Of a stretch of 35,839 bases of DNA, positions 23,507 to 32,380 are shown piece after piece. Position numbers and translations under genes: made by a program. Under the pieces are notes generated by a model. It was not told where the DNA came from, searched no databases, and was given only the letters and a program-made list of their open reading frames with translations. Source of the DNA: Prevotella sp. UBA2850 (GTDB taxonomy: Bacteria; Bacteroidota; Bacteroidia; Bacteroidales; Bacteroidaceae); the NCBI GenBank assembly GCA_002350805.1, contig DEFO01000003.1:1-35839 (forward strand), written 5' to 3'. Position 1 is the first letter of the stretch, and the number at the start of each line of letters is the position of its first letter.

Positions 23507-24271
23507 ATGGGAAAAATTATTGCATTAGCAAACCAGAAGGGTGGTGTAGGCAAGACAACGACGACTATTAATCTGGCCGCATCGCTTGCCACACTGGAGA
23601 AAAACGTACTTGTTGTCGACGCCGACCCGCAGGCCAATGCCTCCAGCGGACTGGGTGTTGATATCAAGGAGGTGGACTGCTCTCTCTATGAGTGCATCAT
23701 CAACCACGCCGATGTTCGCGACGCGATTTACACCACAGATATTGACGGGTTGGACATCATTCCGAGCCACATCGACCTGGTGGGTGCCGAGATAGAGATG
23801 CTCAACCTGGATAACAGAGAGAAAGTGATACAGAAAATGCTCGCTCCCATCAAGGACGAGTACGACTATATATTGATTGACTGTTCTCCTTCGCTGGGAC
23901 TGATTACCGTGAATTCGCTCACCGCAGCCGACTCGGTCATCATTCCTGTGCAATGTGAGTATTTCGCCTTGGAAGGCATCAGCAAACTATTGAACACCAT
24001 CAAGATCATTAAGACCAAACTGAATCCGAAACTGGAGATTGAGGGTTTCCTGCTGACGATGTACGACAGCCGTCTGCGCCTGGCCAACCAGATTTACGAT
24101 GAGGTGAAGCGCCACTTCCAGGAACTGGTGTTCAAGACCGTCATCCAGCGTAACGTGAAACTCAGTGAGAGCCCGAGCCACGGACTGCCCGTCATCCTCT
24201 ACGATGCCGACTCTACCGGCTCGAAGAACCACTTGGCACTGGCAAAGGAGATTATAAACAAGAACAAGTAA
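23507..24271 (+). CDS. parA: Chromosome-partitioning ATPase ParA (Soj)
   Basis: A 254-residue ParA/MinD-type ATPase. The start at 23507 gives MGKIIALANQKGGVGKTTTT, with the deviant Walker A KGGVGKTT. The other marks are VVDADPQANASSGLG (Walker A'), LIDCSPSLGLITVNSL (Walker B region), and the C-terminal RNVKLSESPSHGLPV and NHLALAKEI. ParA uses ATP-dependent nucleoid binding to move ParB-parS complexes. It has no N-terminal DNA-binding extension, so it is the chromosomal Soj type. Its stop codon overlaps the parB start by one base (TAATG), indicating translational coupling. Confidence 0.96.
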   Translation: MGKIIALANQKGGVGKTTTTINLAASLATLEKNVLVVDADPQANASSGLGVDIKEVDCSLYECIINHADVRDAIYTTDIDGLDIIPSHIDLVGAEIEMLNLDNREKVIQKMLAPIKDEYDYILIDCSPSLGLITVNSLTAADSVIIPVQCEYFALEGISKLLNTIKIIKTKLNPKLEIEGFLLTMYDSRLRLANQIYDEVKRHFQELVFKTVIQRNVKLSESPSHGLPVILYDADSTGSKNHLALAKEIINKNK

Positions 24272-25194
24272 TGGCAGTAAAGAAAAAATATAATAAGTCG
24301 GCACTGGGCCGCGGACTCGACGACATCAGCGAGGGCCGCGGACTGGATGCGCTCATCGATACGACAGGAGTCAGAACGCAGGGCAGCTCGACCATCAACG
24401 AGATTGCCATCAGCCAGATTGAGGCCAATCCCAACCAGCCTCGCCGCGAGTTCGCACCCGAGGCTTTGCAGGAACTGGCCAACAGCATCAGCCAGTTGGG
24501 CATCGTCCAGCCCATCACCCTTCGTAAGATAGCCGACGACCGTTATCAGATCATTGCCGGAGAGCGGCGTTGGCGCGCCTCGCAGCTGGCCGGTCTGACA
24601 TCCATTCCCGCATACATCAAGACCATCGACGACGAGAATGTCATGGAGATGGCCCTGGTGGAGAATATCCAGCGCGAAGACCTCAACTCCATAGAGATTG
24701 CCCTGGCCTATCAGAAACTGATGGAGAAAAGTGGCATGACACAGGAGAAAGTGTCAGAGCGCGTGGGCAAAAGCCGCTCGGCAGTAACCAACTACCTGCG
24801 CCTGCTGAAGCTTCCTGCCCAAGTGCAGATGGCCTTGCAGAAGAAAGATATCGACATGGGGCATGCCCGTGCGCTGCTCGCACTTGACAGTCCGTCGCTG
24901 CAAATCAAGGTCTTCAAGGAGATTCAGAAGAACGGTTATCCTGTGCGTAAGGTTGAGGAGATGGTTCAATTGCTCAAGAGCGGCGAGGATGTGGATGCCG
25001 GAAAGAAGAAAATAGCTGCCAGGAAGCAGATGCCCAGCGAGTTCAACGTACTGAAAGACCGCTTGTCGGAGTTCTTCCAGACGAAGGTACAGCTGAGCTG
25101 CACCCCCAAGGGCAAGGGGAAAATCAGCATAGCCTTCAATAGCGAGGATGAGCTGGAGCGCATCATCAACATGTTTGACAAACTGAAAGACTAG
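24271..25194 (+). CDS. parB: Chromosome-partitioning protein ParB (Spo0J)
   Basis: A 307-residue ParB. The N-terminal part has LGRGLDDI, the CTPase/clamp motifs (NPNQPRREF, IVQPITLRK, GERRWRASQLAG, VENIQREDLN), followed by a helix-turn-helix region (TQEKVSERVGKSRSAVTNYLRLLKLP, named here by its ends TQEKV and LLKLP). The C-terminal dimerisation segment holds KGKISIAFNSEDELERIINM. ParB binds parS centromere sites and spreads as a CTP-dependent sliding clamp. I did not find a full parS palindrome in this window. It is directly followed by the DUF5683 gene after 13 bp. Confidence 0.96.
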   Translation: MAVKKKYNKSALGRGLDDISEGRGLDALIDTTGVRTQGSSTINEIAISQIEANPNQPRREFAPEALQELANSISQLGIVQPITLRKIADDRYQIIAGERRWRASQLAGLTSIPAYIKTIDDENVMEMALVENIQREDLNSIEIALAYQKLMEKSGMTQEKVSERVGKSRSAVTNYLRLLKLPAQVQMALQKKDIDMGHARALLALDSPSLQIKVFKEIQKNGYPVRKVEEMVQLLKSGEDVDAGKKKIAARKQMPSEFNVLKDRLSEFFQTKVQLSCTPKGKGKISIAFNSEDELERIINMFDKLKD

Positions 25195-25207
25195 TCGGAA
25201 AACTATC

Positions 25208-25987
25208 GTGAAGATTCATATATCACATATATGGAGACCCCTGATGGTCGTGGTGATGATGTCTGCCTGTCTGACAGTGTCGGCTGTTGAGCATGAATCT
25301 GCAAAGACATTGCCGGCGGAGCCCGATAGCATCATCAGCGTCAAGATACTGACTGCTGCTGAGGCCGACTCTATCAACAAGAGGTCATTGCAGATCATCA
25401 ACGACACGGCGAAGACTATTGGCAAACTGACGGTGGCCGACTCGACAAAGGTAAAAAGAAAGTCCAAGCGCGACTGGTCTACGTGGCAGCCCGACCCGAA
25501 GAGGGCCATGTGGCTGGCTATCGTATTGCCGGGCGCCGGACAGATTTACAACCAGAAATACTGGAAGTTGCCCATCATCTACGGAGGATTTCTGGGCTGT
25601 GCCTATGCCATGCGCTGGAACAACCAGATGTACCATGACTATTCGCAGGCCTATCTGGATATCATGGACGACGACCCCAATACGCAGAGCTACAACCAGT
25701 TCCTGCATCTGGGTCAGAGGATAGAGAGTAATAACGAGGAACGGTTTAAGCAACTCTTCAAGAAGCGCAAGGACTATTACCGTCGTTATCGTGACATGAG
25801 TTTCTTCATCATGGTTGGTGTTTATGCACTTTCTGTGATTGATGCCTACGTCGATGCGTCGTTGGCGCAGTTCGACATTTCCGATGATTTGAGTTTTCGG
25901 GTAGCTCCATCGGTGATCAATACCCAATACTCGAACAACCCTCTGAAGTCGGGGGGATTAGGGTTGCAGTGCAGCCTGACGTTTTAG
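25208..25987 (+). CDS. DUF5683-domain envelope protein
   Basis: A 259-residue protein beginning with GTG at 25208; the next in-frame ATG (25244) is an alternative. An N-terminal hydrophobic signal or anchor (about 12-27) is followed by a linker, and then by the DUF5683 core: KRAMWLAIVLPGAGQIYNQ at about 98-116, then KLPIIYGGFLGCAYAMRW, an Arg/Tyr-rich helix FKKRKDYYRRYRDMS, and a second hydrophobic segment (FFIMVGVYALSVIDAYVDA). The GAGQxYN motif resembles that of membrane proteins of the TM2 type. The function is unknown. It is the third gene of the parA-relA operon, 13 bp after parB and 39 bp before the lytic transglycosylase gene, an order I recall as conserved in Bacteroidales. Confidence 0.88.
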   Translation: MKIHISHIWRPLMVVVMMSACLTVSAVEHESAKTLPAEPDSIISVKILTAAEADSINKRSLQIINDTAKTIGKLTVADSTKVKRKSKRDWSTWQPDPKRAMWLAIVLPGAGQIYNQKYWKLPIIYGGFLGCAYAMRWNNQMYHDYSQAYLDIMDDDPNTQSYNQFLHLGQRIESNNEERFKQLFKKRKDYYRRYRDMSFFIMVGVYALSVIDAYVDASLAQFDISDDLSFRVAPSVINTQYSNNPLKSGGLGLQCSLTF

Positions 25988-26026
25988 TGTTTTCAATGAA
26001 ATAATATCAAAAAAGAGAATTGAATA

Positions 26027-27373
26027 ATGAAGAAGATGAAATTACTGATTGCCACAATGCTGTTCGCTGGCAGCTGTGCGCTACATGCACAGAATGAGAA
26101 CGATGTCATTGTGAAAGATCAGCGAGGACAAGAAGAAGTGATTGCATTGCCAGAGGGCATGACGCTGAATGTCGACAGCCTGATGAACGAATATAATGCG
26201 AAGACCTATTTGCTGCCCGACACCGACTGCAACTACAAGGATATCAACCCGATGTTCCCCAAAGAGGTGTATATCGACCGGTTGCGCCGCCTGCCTAACA
26301 TCATGGAGATGGTTTACAACAACGAGGTGCAGGCTTGCATCGACCGTTATGCCGGCCGTTTCCGCCGCAATGTGAGTTTCATGCTGGGAGCAGCCAATTT
26401 CTATATGCCCATCTTCGAGCAGGCACTCGAGGAGTATGGCATGCCCTTGGAACTAAGATACCTGCCCGTGATAGAGTCGTCGCTCAATCCCAGGGCTGTC
26501 TCGCGTGTCGGTGCCACCGGACTCTGGCAGTTCATGCTCACCACAGGTAAGCAGTATGGGCTGGAGGTAAACACACTGGTCGACGAGCGGTGCGACCCCA
26601 TCAAGGCTTCTTATGCTGCCGCCCACTATCTGAAGGACCTCTACCGCATCTATGGTGACTGGAACTTGGTGATTGCTGCCTACAACTGCGGGCCCGACAA
26701 TATCGCAAAGGCCATCCACCGTGCTGGCGGAGAAACCGACTACTGGAAGATTTATCCCTACCTGCCCAAGGAAACCCGCGGATATGTGCCGGCATTCATC
26801 GCTGCCAACTACATCATGAACTATTATTGTGAGCACAATATCTGTCCTATGGTGACTCGTCTGCCGGTGAAGACCGATACGATCATGGTCAACAAGAACG
26901 TTCACTTCGAGCAGATTGCCGCTGTTTGTGGCGTCGATTTGGACATCCTTCGCACGCTGAATCCTCAGTATCGCCGCAACATCGTCAATGGCTATACCAA
27001 GCCCTCTGTGCTACGCCTGCCCCAGGAGGCCATCAATGTGTTTATCGACAACGAGGACTCTGTCTACAACTACCAGGCCGATGTCCTGCTGAAAAACCGT
27101 ACCGAGGTAGCCATTCCCGAGGATATCCCGCAAGTGCAGCGCCCCACGCGCACCTCTGTCAGGTCGAAGAGTGGCCGTGGTCATCATGGACGTGATGCCC
27201 GCAAGGGCCGGAAGGGTCGCCGCGACAGAGGCTCGAAGAGCGTCACCGTGAAGTCGGGTCAGACATTGTCGGAGATAGCACGTCGCAACCATACCACCGT
27301 CGACAAACTGAAGCGTCTGAACGGTATCAAGGGTAGCAACATACGTGCCGGAAAGAAACTGAAAGTGAAGTAA
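26027..27373 (+). CDS. mltD: MltD-like lytic murein transglycosylase with LysM
   Basis: A 448-residue secreted peptidoglycan-cleaving enzyme with an N-terminal signal peptide (MKLLIATMLFAGSCALHAQ). The SLT domain, about 115-290, contains the catalytic Glu150 in LPVIESSLNPRAVSRVGATG, then GLWQFM, and AAYNCGPDNI in the C-terminal half, all intact. A degenerate LysM-like segment follows at about 295-345, then a strongly basic linker (RKGRKGRRDRGSK, about 390-402) and a full C-terminal LysM (about 404-447). It cuts the glycan strand between MurNAc and GlcNAc with 1,6-anhydro formation. It lies downstream of DUF5683 with no promoter box, so it is likely part of the parA operon. Confidence 0.93.
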   Translation: MKKMKLLIATMLFAGSCALHAQNENDVIVKDQRGQEEVIALPEGMTLNVDSLMNEYNAKTYLLPDTDCNYKDINPMFPKEVYIDRLRRLPNIMEMVYNNEVQACIDRYAGRFRRNVSFMLGAANFYMPIFEQALEEYGMPLELRYLPVIESSLNPRAVSRVGATGLWQFMLTTGKQYGLEVNTLVDERCDPIKASYAAAHYLKDLYRIYGDWNLVIAAYNCGPDNIAKAIHRAGGETDYWKIYPYLPKETRGYVPAFIAANYIMNYYCEHNICPMVTRLPVKTDTIMVNKNVHFEQIAAVCGVDLDILRTLNPQYRRNIVNGYTKPSVLRLPQEAINVFIDNEDSVYNYQADVLLKNRTEVAIPEDIPQVQRPTRTSVRSKSGRGHHGRDARKGRKGRRDRGSKSVTVKSGQTLSEIARRNHTTVDKLKRLNGIKGSNIRAGKKLKVK

Positions 27374-27411
27374 CATCTGCTTTATATACCTTAATTATAT
27401 AAGTAAGTATC

Positions 27412-29706
27412 ATGAATATGGATGAGCCGAAACCGATGGATGCCGAACTGGAGCGCGAGGCTGCAGAAGAGAAGATGGTCGATGATGCCTTCCAGCATCT
27501 GCTGGACACTTACCTGTTGTCACCCCACAGAAAGAAAGTGGACCTGATTACCAAGGCATTCAACTTTGCCCGTCAGGCACATAAGGGCGTGCGTCGTCTT
27601 TCTGGCGAACCATATATCATGCATCCCATCGCCGTAGCCCAGATCGCCAGTGAGGAGATGGGCCTTGGCTCTACCAGCATCTGCTCGGCACTGCTGCACG
27701 ATGTGGTGGAAGATACCGATTATACCGTTGAGGATATCAGCAATATGTTCGGCCCGAAGATTGCGCAGATTGTCGACGGGCTGACCAAGATATCGGGTGG
27801 AATCTTCGGCGAGCAGGCATCGGCACAAGCCGAGAACTTCAAGAAACTGCTGCTCACTATGAGTGATGACATTCGCGTCATTCTCATCAAGATTTGCGAC
27901 CGTCTGCATAATATGCGTACACTGGAGTCGCAACCCGCCAACAAGCAGTATAAGATAGCCGGTGAGACCCTCTACATCTATGCACCGCTGGCCAACCGTC
28001 TGGGACTCAATAAGATCAAGACGGAACTCGAGAACCTCAGTTTCCGCTTCGAGCATCCCGAGGAGTATGCCACCATTCAGAAGAAGCTGGCCTCTACCCA
28101 GGCGTCACGCGATGTATTGTTCGACCAGTTTACGGCTCCTATTCGTAAGGCGCTCGACGAGATGGGCGTGAAATACGAGCTGAAGATGCGTGTGAAGAGC
28201 CCCTATTCCATTTGGAATAAGATGCAGAATAAGCATGTATCCTTCGATGAGATATACGACATTCTGGCTGTCCGCATCATTTTCACCCCCAACAACCGCG
28301 AGAACGAAATCAACGAGTGTTTCAACATCTATGTGGCCATCAGCAAAATCTATAAGAGTCATCCCGATCGTCTGCGCGACTGGCTGAGCCACCCGAAAGC
28401 CAATGGCTATCAGGCCCTTCATGTCACACTGATGTCACGGCAGGGCCGTTGGATAGAGGTGCAGATTCGTTCCGACAAAATGGACGAGGTGGCCGAGCAG
28501 GGATTTGCCGCTCATTGGAAATACAAAGAGGGCGACTTCGTGGAGATCACCGAGGACGAGGGCGAGCTGAACGACTGGCTGAGCACCATCAAGGAAATCC
28601 TCGACGATCCGCAGCCCGATGCCATGGACTTTCTCGATGCCATCAAGCTCAACCTTTTTGCCAGCGAGATATTCGTCTTTACGCCTAAGGGTGAGATCAA
28701 GACGATGCCAGCCGGCTGTACGGCTCTCGACTTTGCTTTCCAGATACACACTTTCCTGGGCAGCCACTGTATTGGTGCCAAGGTCAACCATAAACTCGTG
28801 CCGTTGAGCCATAAGCTGCAAAGCGGCGACCAGGTGGAAATTCTTACCTCAAAGTCGCAGCATGTGGATGCCTCGTGGATCAACTTCGTATCGACAGCCA
28901 AGGCCCGTTCGAAGATACAGTCCATCCTGCGCCGCAACGGTCGTGAGATACAGAAGCAAGGCGAGGAGATTCTCACAGAGTTCTTGCAGCGTCACGACAT
29001 GGAGCTTACCTCGTCGGTGCTCGACAAACTCTGTGCCTATCACGAGATACAGAAGCACGAGAGTCTGTTCTTGGCCCTGGGCGAGAAGAAAATCATTCTT
29101 GGCGACAAGGATATCGACGAGCTGCTGGGCAAGAAGAAATCGTCGTCGACCATCGGCTGGCGGCGTTACGTGCCTTTTATCAAGAAAGACAAGAAGAAGG
29201 CAGAGACACCCCATGAGGCCGGCAACGAACTGTTTGTCGTCCCGCAGGGTTTCAACAAGAAGAAACCCATTTACATCTCCGAGGACAATATCCACCAATA
29301 TCTCTTCCCCGACTGTTGTCATCCCATTCCCGGCGACGACATCCTGGGTTACATCGACGGAAAGAACCATATCGAGATACACAAGCGTGCCTGCTCGGTA
29401 GCCTCCAAACTGAAGTCCAGCTATGGCAACCGTATCGTCGATGCCAAGTGGGATATGCACAAGCAGTTGTTCTTCGATGCTACCATCCAAATCACCGGCA
29501 TCGACCGCAAAGGCATGCTCAAGGATGTGGCAGAGGTTATTACCGACGAGTTCAACATCGATATGCGCCATATCACCATTTCCTCGAACGAAGGTATCTT
29601 CACAGGCAAGATAGACATGCGTGTCTACGACCGCGAGAATGTGAAGACCATCATCGAGAAACTGAAGAAGGTGGCCAATATGCAGGAAGTGCAGCAGATT
29701 CTTTAA
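27412..29706 (+). CDS. relA: Bifunctional (p)ppGpp synthetase/hydrolase, RelA/SpoT family
   Basis: A 764-residue long RSH protein. The N-terminal HD hydrolase domain is intact, with His57, HP at 71-72 and the HDxxED motif at 96-101 (ALLHDVVEDTDYT). The synthetase domain follows, with EIYDILAVRIIF and the substrate segment GYQALHVTLM. The regulatory half has a TGS domain (FTPKGEIKTMPAGCTALDFAF, given by its ends FTPKGE and TALDFAF), a helical and Cys-containing zinc-finger-like region (FPDCCHPIPGDD) and a C-terminal ACT domain (about 690-764). Both activities are therefore expected. It sets the stringent-response alarmone level. It lies 38 bp after the lytic transglycosylase gene, at the end of the parA operon. 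Confidence 0.95.
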   Translation: MNMDEPKPMDAELEREAAEEKMVDDAFQHLLDTYLLSPHRKKVDLITKAFNFARQAHKGVRRLSGEPYIMHPIAVAQIASEEMGLGSTSICSALLHDVVEDTDYTVEDISNMFGPKIAQIVDGLTKISGGIFGEQASAQAENFKKLLLTMSDDIRVILIKICDRLHNMRTLESQPANKQYKIAGETLYIYAPLANRLGLNKIKTELENLSFRFEHPEEYATIQKKLASTQASRDVLFDQFTAPIRKALDEMGVKYELKMRVKSPYSIWNKMQNKHVSFDEIYDILAVRIIFTPNNRENEINECFNIYVAISKIYKSHPDRLRDWLSHPKANGYQALHVTLMSRQGRWIEVQIRSDKMDEVAEQGFAAHWKYKEGDFVEITEDEGELNDWLSTIKEILDDPQPDAMDFLDAIKLNLFASEIFVFTPKGEIKTMPAGCTALDFAFQIHTFLGSHCIGAKVNHKLVPLSHKLQSGDQVEILTSKSQHVDASWINFVSTAKARSKIQSILRRNGREIQKQGEEILTEFLQRHDMELTSSVLDKLCAYHEIQKHESLFLALGEKKIILGDKDIDELLGKKKSSSTIGWRRYVPFIKKDKKKAETPHEAGNELFVVPQGFNKKKPIYISEDNIHQYLFPDCCHPIPGDDILGYIDGKNHIEIHKRACSVASKLKSSYGNRIVDAKWDMHKQLFFDATIQITGIDRKGMLKDVAEVITDEFNIDMRHITISSNEGIFTGKIDMRVYDRENVKTIIEKLKKVANMQEVQQIL

Positions 29707-29821
29707 GTCTGTTGTCCCCAGCGGCGCTGCCTGTCTGCAATAGCCTGCTTATGCGCCCTCTAACAAATAGCGGATGAATGGGGAAACCAAATCGGATCAT
29801 CATCATCAAAACAAACTCAAT

Positions 29822-30832
29822 ATGAAAACCAATCATTCCACCACATGGAGGACAAGCCTGCTGGCCGTCTTTCTCCTTGCTCTCATGCCCCAGTCTCTGT
29901 TGAGTGCGGGCAAGTACGATAATCCCGACACGCTAGTTGTTGCCCGCGACGGTACCGGTGAGTTCCGCACGGTGGGTGAGGCTGTTGAGGTTTGCCGTGC
30001 TTTTATGGAATACCATAAGGTGATTTTCGTGAAGAACGGAGTCTACAAAGAGAAAGTCATCATTCCCTCATGGCTGACCCATATTGAGATTCTGGGTGAG
30101 GATGCCGAGCGCACCATCATCACCTACGACGACCACGCCAATATCTATTACCCTGCCACGGGCAAGGGTATGGGCACCTTCCGCACTTACACCGTCAAGG
30201 TGCAGGGCAGCTATATCACCTTCCGTAACATCACCATCGAGAACAATGCCGCCAAGTTGGGTCAGGCCGTGGCTCTCCATACGGAGGGTGACCATCTGCA
30301 GTTCATCGGCTGCCGTCTGCTGGGCAACCAAGACACCGTCTATACAGGTGTGGCAGGTACCCGCATACTGTTCAAGGACTGTTATATCGAGGGAACCACC
30401 GACTTTATCTTCGGTCCGTCTACCGCTTGGTTTGAGCGTTGTCACATCCATAGCAAGGCCAACTCGTATGTCACGGCTGCATCCACACCGCAGGAGGTGA
30501 CTTATGGCTACGTGTTCAACCATTGTCGTCTGACGGCCGCCGAGGGTATCGACAAGGTGTATCTCGGCCGTCCCTGGCGTCCTTATGCCCATACCCTGTT
30601 CATGAACTGCGAGCTGGGCACGCATATTGTGGCCGCCGGTTGGCACAATTGGAACAATGCCGACAATGAGCGTACCGCACGCTATGAGGAGTATAACAAT
30701 CGCGGCGAGGGAGCAAAGACAAAGGAGCGGGTGACATGGAGCCGTCAGCTTACCAAAAAACAAGCAGAGACCGTCACCATCGACCGTGTGTTCCGGCAGG
30801 ACAACTCATGGCATGTCAGCTTGTCCGAGTGA
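29822..30832 (+). CDS. Pectinesterase (CE8)
   Basis: A 336-residue secreted pectin methylesterase. The start at 29822 gives a signal peptide (TSLLAVFLLALMPQSLLSA, cleavage near residue 29); a longer frame from 29774 is less likely. Right-handed beta-helix marks and active-site residues are all present: GQAVAL with Gln148, GNQDTVY with Gln170 and Asp171, EGTTDFIFG with nucleophile Asp194, YVTAAS, and YLGRPWR with Arg250. It removes methyl groups from homogalacturonan, exposing it to lyases. It follows relA by 115 bp on the same strand but belongs functionally with the convergent oligogalacturonate lyase gene 252 bp downstream. Confidence 0.94.
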   Translation: MKTNHSTTWRTSLLAVFLLALMPQSLLSAGKYDNPDTLVVARDGTGEFRTVGEAVEVCRAFMEYHKVIFVKNGVYKEKVIIPSWLTHIEILGEDAERTIITYDDHANIYYPATGKGMGTFRTYTVKVQGSYITFRNITIENNAAKLGQAVALHTEGDHLQFIGCRLLGNQDTVYTGVAGTRILFKDCYIEGTTDFIFGPSTAWFERCHIHSKANSYVTAASTPQEVTYGYVFNHCRLTAAEGIDKVYLGRPWRPYAHTLFMNCELGTHIVAAGWHNWNNADNERTARYEEYNNRGEGAKTKERVTWSRQLTKKQAETVTIDRVFRQDNSWHVSLSE

Positions 30833-31083
30833 GAGTTTTTTTAAGTGGCAAGTTGTTCTAAGTGAGAAGTGATAAGTGAGAAGTGACAAGTATGATTACC
30901 TCTCAAGTCTGCTTTCCAGCTTGAGGGGTAATCATCTCTCCTCCTTGGAGAAGATGGAGGGGGCTTGGAGCCTCAAGGATAACCGTTCCCTCCCCTTATT
31001 GGCAGGGTCGGGTCTTTAGGTGAGGTTAGGAAGGGTCTTTTCTGTTCTCAACTTGAAAAGTTTCTCTTCTCACCTTGAAAACC
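30833..31083. repeat. Low-complexity intergenic region with a 16-bp hairpin
   Basis: No gene is supported between the convergent pectin genes. AAGTGAGAAGTGATAAGTGAG-type words lie at 30856-30890 (listed by type only). A hairpin follows: ATGATTACCTCTCAAG (30892-30907) and CTTGAGGGGTAATCAT (30920-30935), 16 pairs with one G-U and a 12-nt loop. Downstream are GGAG/CTCC-rich words and two CTTGAAAA copies near 31049 and 31074. The hairpin could terminate the pectinesterase transcript but lacks a T-run. Confidence 0.75.
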
Positions 31084-32313
31084 CTAAATCTCCACTGCAT
31101 ATACATTTTCTACCCCCTCGAAGTTGGCGCGGAAGATAATCCATCGCTGGTCGGGCGAGAAGTGGATGTTGGGTTCCAGGTTGTAGTTGTGGTTCTTCAT
31201 GTTCACCAGCCGGGTGCTCTTCAGCCTTTTTCCGTCGTATTCGAAAAAGTAAATCCACTGTCCTTCAGGCGAGTGGGCCACCGATGTCTTCGAGCCTCCG
31301 TCGCCAGCCAGTGTCTTCTCGTCCCACGATGAGACGAAGTGTACCGACCATTCGTGGCGTTGCAGCTCGTAGTCTTCCTCCACCCCCGTATATACATTGG
31401 TCTTCCCCACGAAGAAAGTCTCTCCGCGCGGCTTCTGCAAGTCGAAGTAGATGTACCGTCCGTCGGCTCCCCACCACTCATGTCCGGCAATCTCTCGATA
31501 CATGGTGCGCTTGTGGATGAGCTGCGGCTGACCGCGTTTCACCACGTCGATGGTCCAGATGCGGTCCACCTCGTGCCACGGTCCCTCATGGCAGAACATC
31601 AGCAGGGTAGGGTCGGTTGGCGAGAACTGCAGGTGGTTCAGCCATGCCCGCTCACTGTAGATGGTGTCGATGTCGCCCGAGCGGGTGTCGATAGTGAAAA
31701 TGGTTTTCTTCAGTCTGGCGTTGAAGATGAGGTTGAAGAACTCACTTTTCTTCGGGTGGTTGCGCAGAATCTCGCGCTCCTTGGGGTCGTCCAGTTTTCC
31801 GGCCAATAGTGTGCCGTCGGCATTCACGGTGATGATGTCGCCGCGCAGGGCAGGAGGCATCAACGTTATCGTTCGCCGCTCCAGCCGGTCGGTGTTCAGT
31901 GCGAATACCGTGTCGCCATGCTGATAGAATATCTCGCGGGTTTTCGGACAGACAATCTCTGTGTTCACGTTGAAAGGCTCGTGGGTGAGCTGTCTGATGC
32001 GGAGTGTCTGCAGGTCAACGGCATACATCTGCACACGGTCTGCAGGGCCACCGTTGTGCACCATGTCATTGCCGGCATAGACTCTGTCGCCGCCCCGGAA
32101 AATCATCTCGTTGCCAATGAACGGGTTGTTGTGGAAGTAGAAACTGGAGTTGCGTCCGGCCCGTCGGGTCAGTTTTATCACCCGGTGGCCCGTATCCTTG
32201 TCAATCCACTCGTCGGGCATGGGCTGTCCGCCCGTCTCCAGTGTCGGTACGGTTTGTGACATGGCTGAGACAGAAATCATCAGGCTCAGCAGGGTCATCG
32301 TCATTTTTCTCAT
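31084..32313 (-). CDS. Oligogalacturonate lyase (PL22)
   Basis: A 409-residue PL22-family enzyme. The start at 32313 gives a signal peptide (MTLLSLMISVSAMSQ); 19 extra upstream in-frame residues are hydrophilic and less plausible. The seven-bladed propeller shows the lyase's His-rich segments: LNHLQFSPTDPTLLMFCHEG, WHEVDRIWTI, GHEWWGADGRYIYFD, RHEWSVHFVSSWD and LEPNIHFSPDQRWIIF. These carry the His residues used for catalysis and Mn binding in characterised family members. It cleaves unsaturated di- and oligogalacturonides from pectin breakdown. Characterised enterobacterial enzymes are cytoplasmic; this one appears exported, consistent with periplasmic oligosaccharide breakdown in Bacteroidota. 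Confidence 0.9.
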   Translation of the reverse strand: MRKMTMTLLSLMISVSAMSQTVPTLETGGQPMPDEWIDKDTGHRVIKLTRRAGRNSSFYFHNNPFIGNEMIFRGGDRVYAGNDMVHNGGPADRVQMYAVDLQTLRIRQLTHEPFNVNTEIVCPKTREIFYQHGDTVFALNTDRLERRTITLMPPALRGDIITVNADGTLLAGKLDDPKEREILRNHPKKSEFFNLIFNARLKKTIFTIDTRSGDIDTIYSERAWLNHLQFSPTDPTLLMFCHEGPWHEVDRIWTIDVVKRGQPQLIHKRTMYREIAGHEWWGADGRYIYFDLQKPRGETFFVGKTNVYTGVEEDYELQRHEWSVHFVSSWDEKTLAGDGGSKTSVAHSPEGQWIYFFEYDGKRLKSTRLVNMKNHNYNLEPNIHFSPDQRWIIFRANFEGVENVYAVEI

Positions 32314-32380
32314 CGCGTTGGTAGTTTTTAAGTATGATGCTTTGTTATATATCATCTCTGTTTCAGGCACAAGAACACTT

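Noticed and set aside
24140..24160. parS centromere site inside parA
   Set aside because: Only a half site (ACGTGAAAC) is present, and it encodes the conserved ParA segment RNVKL. Another half site near 16940 is also incomplete.
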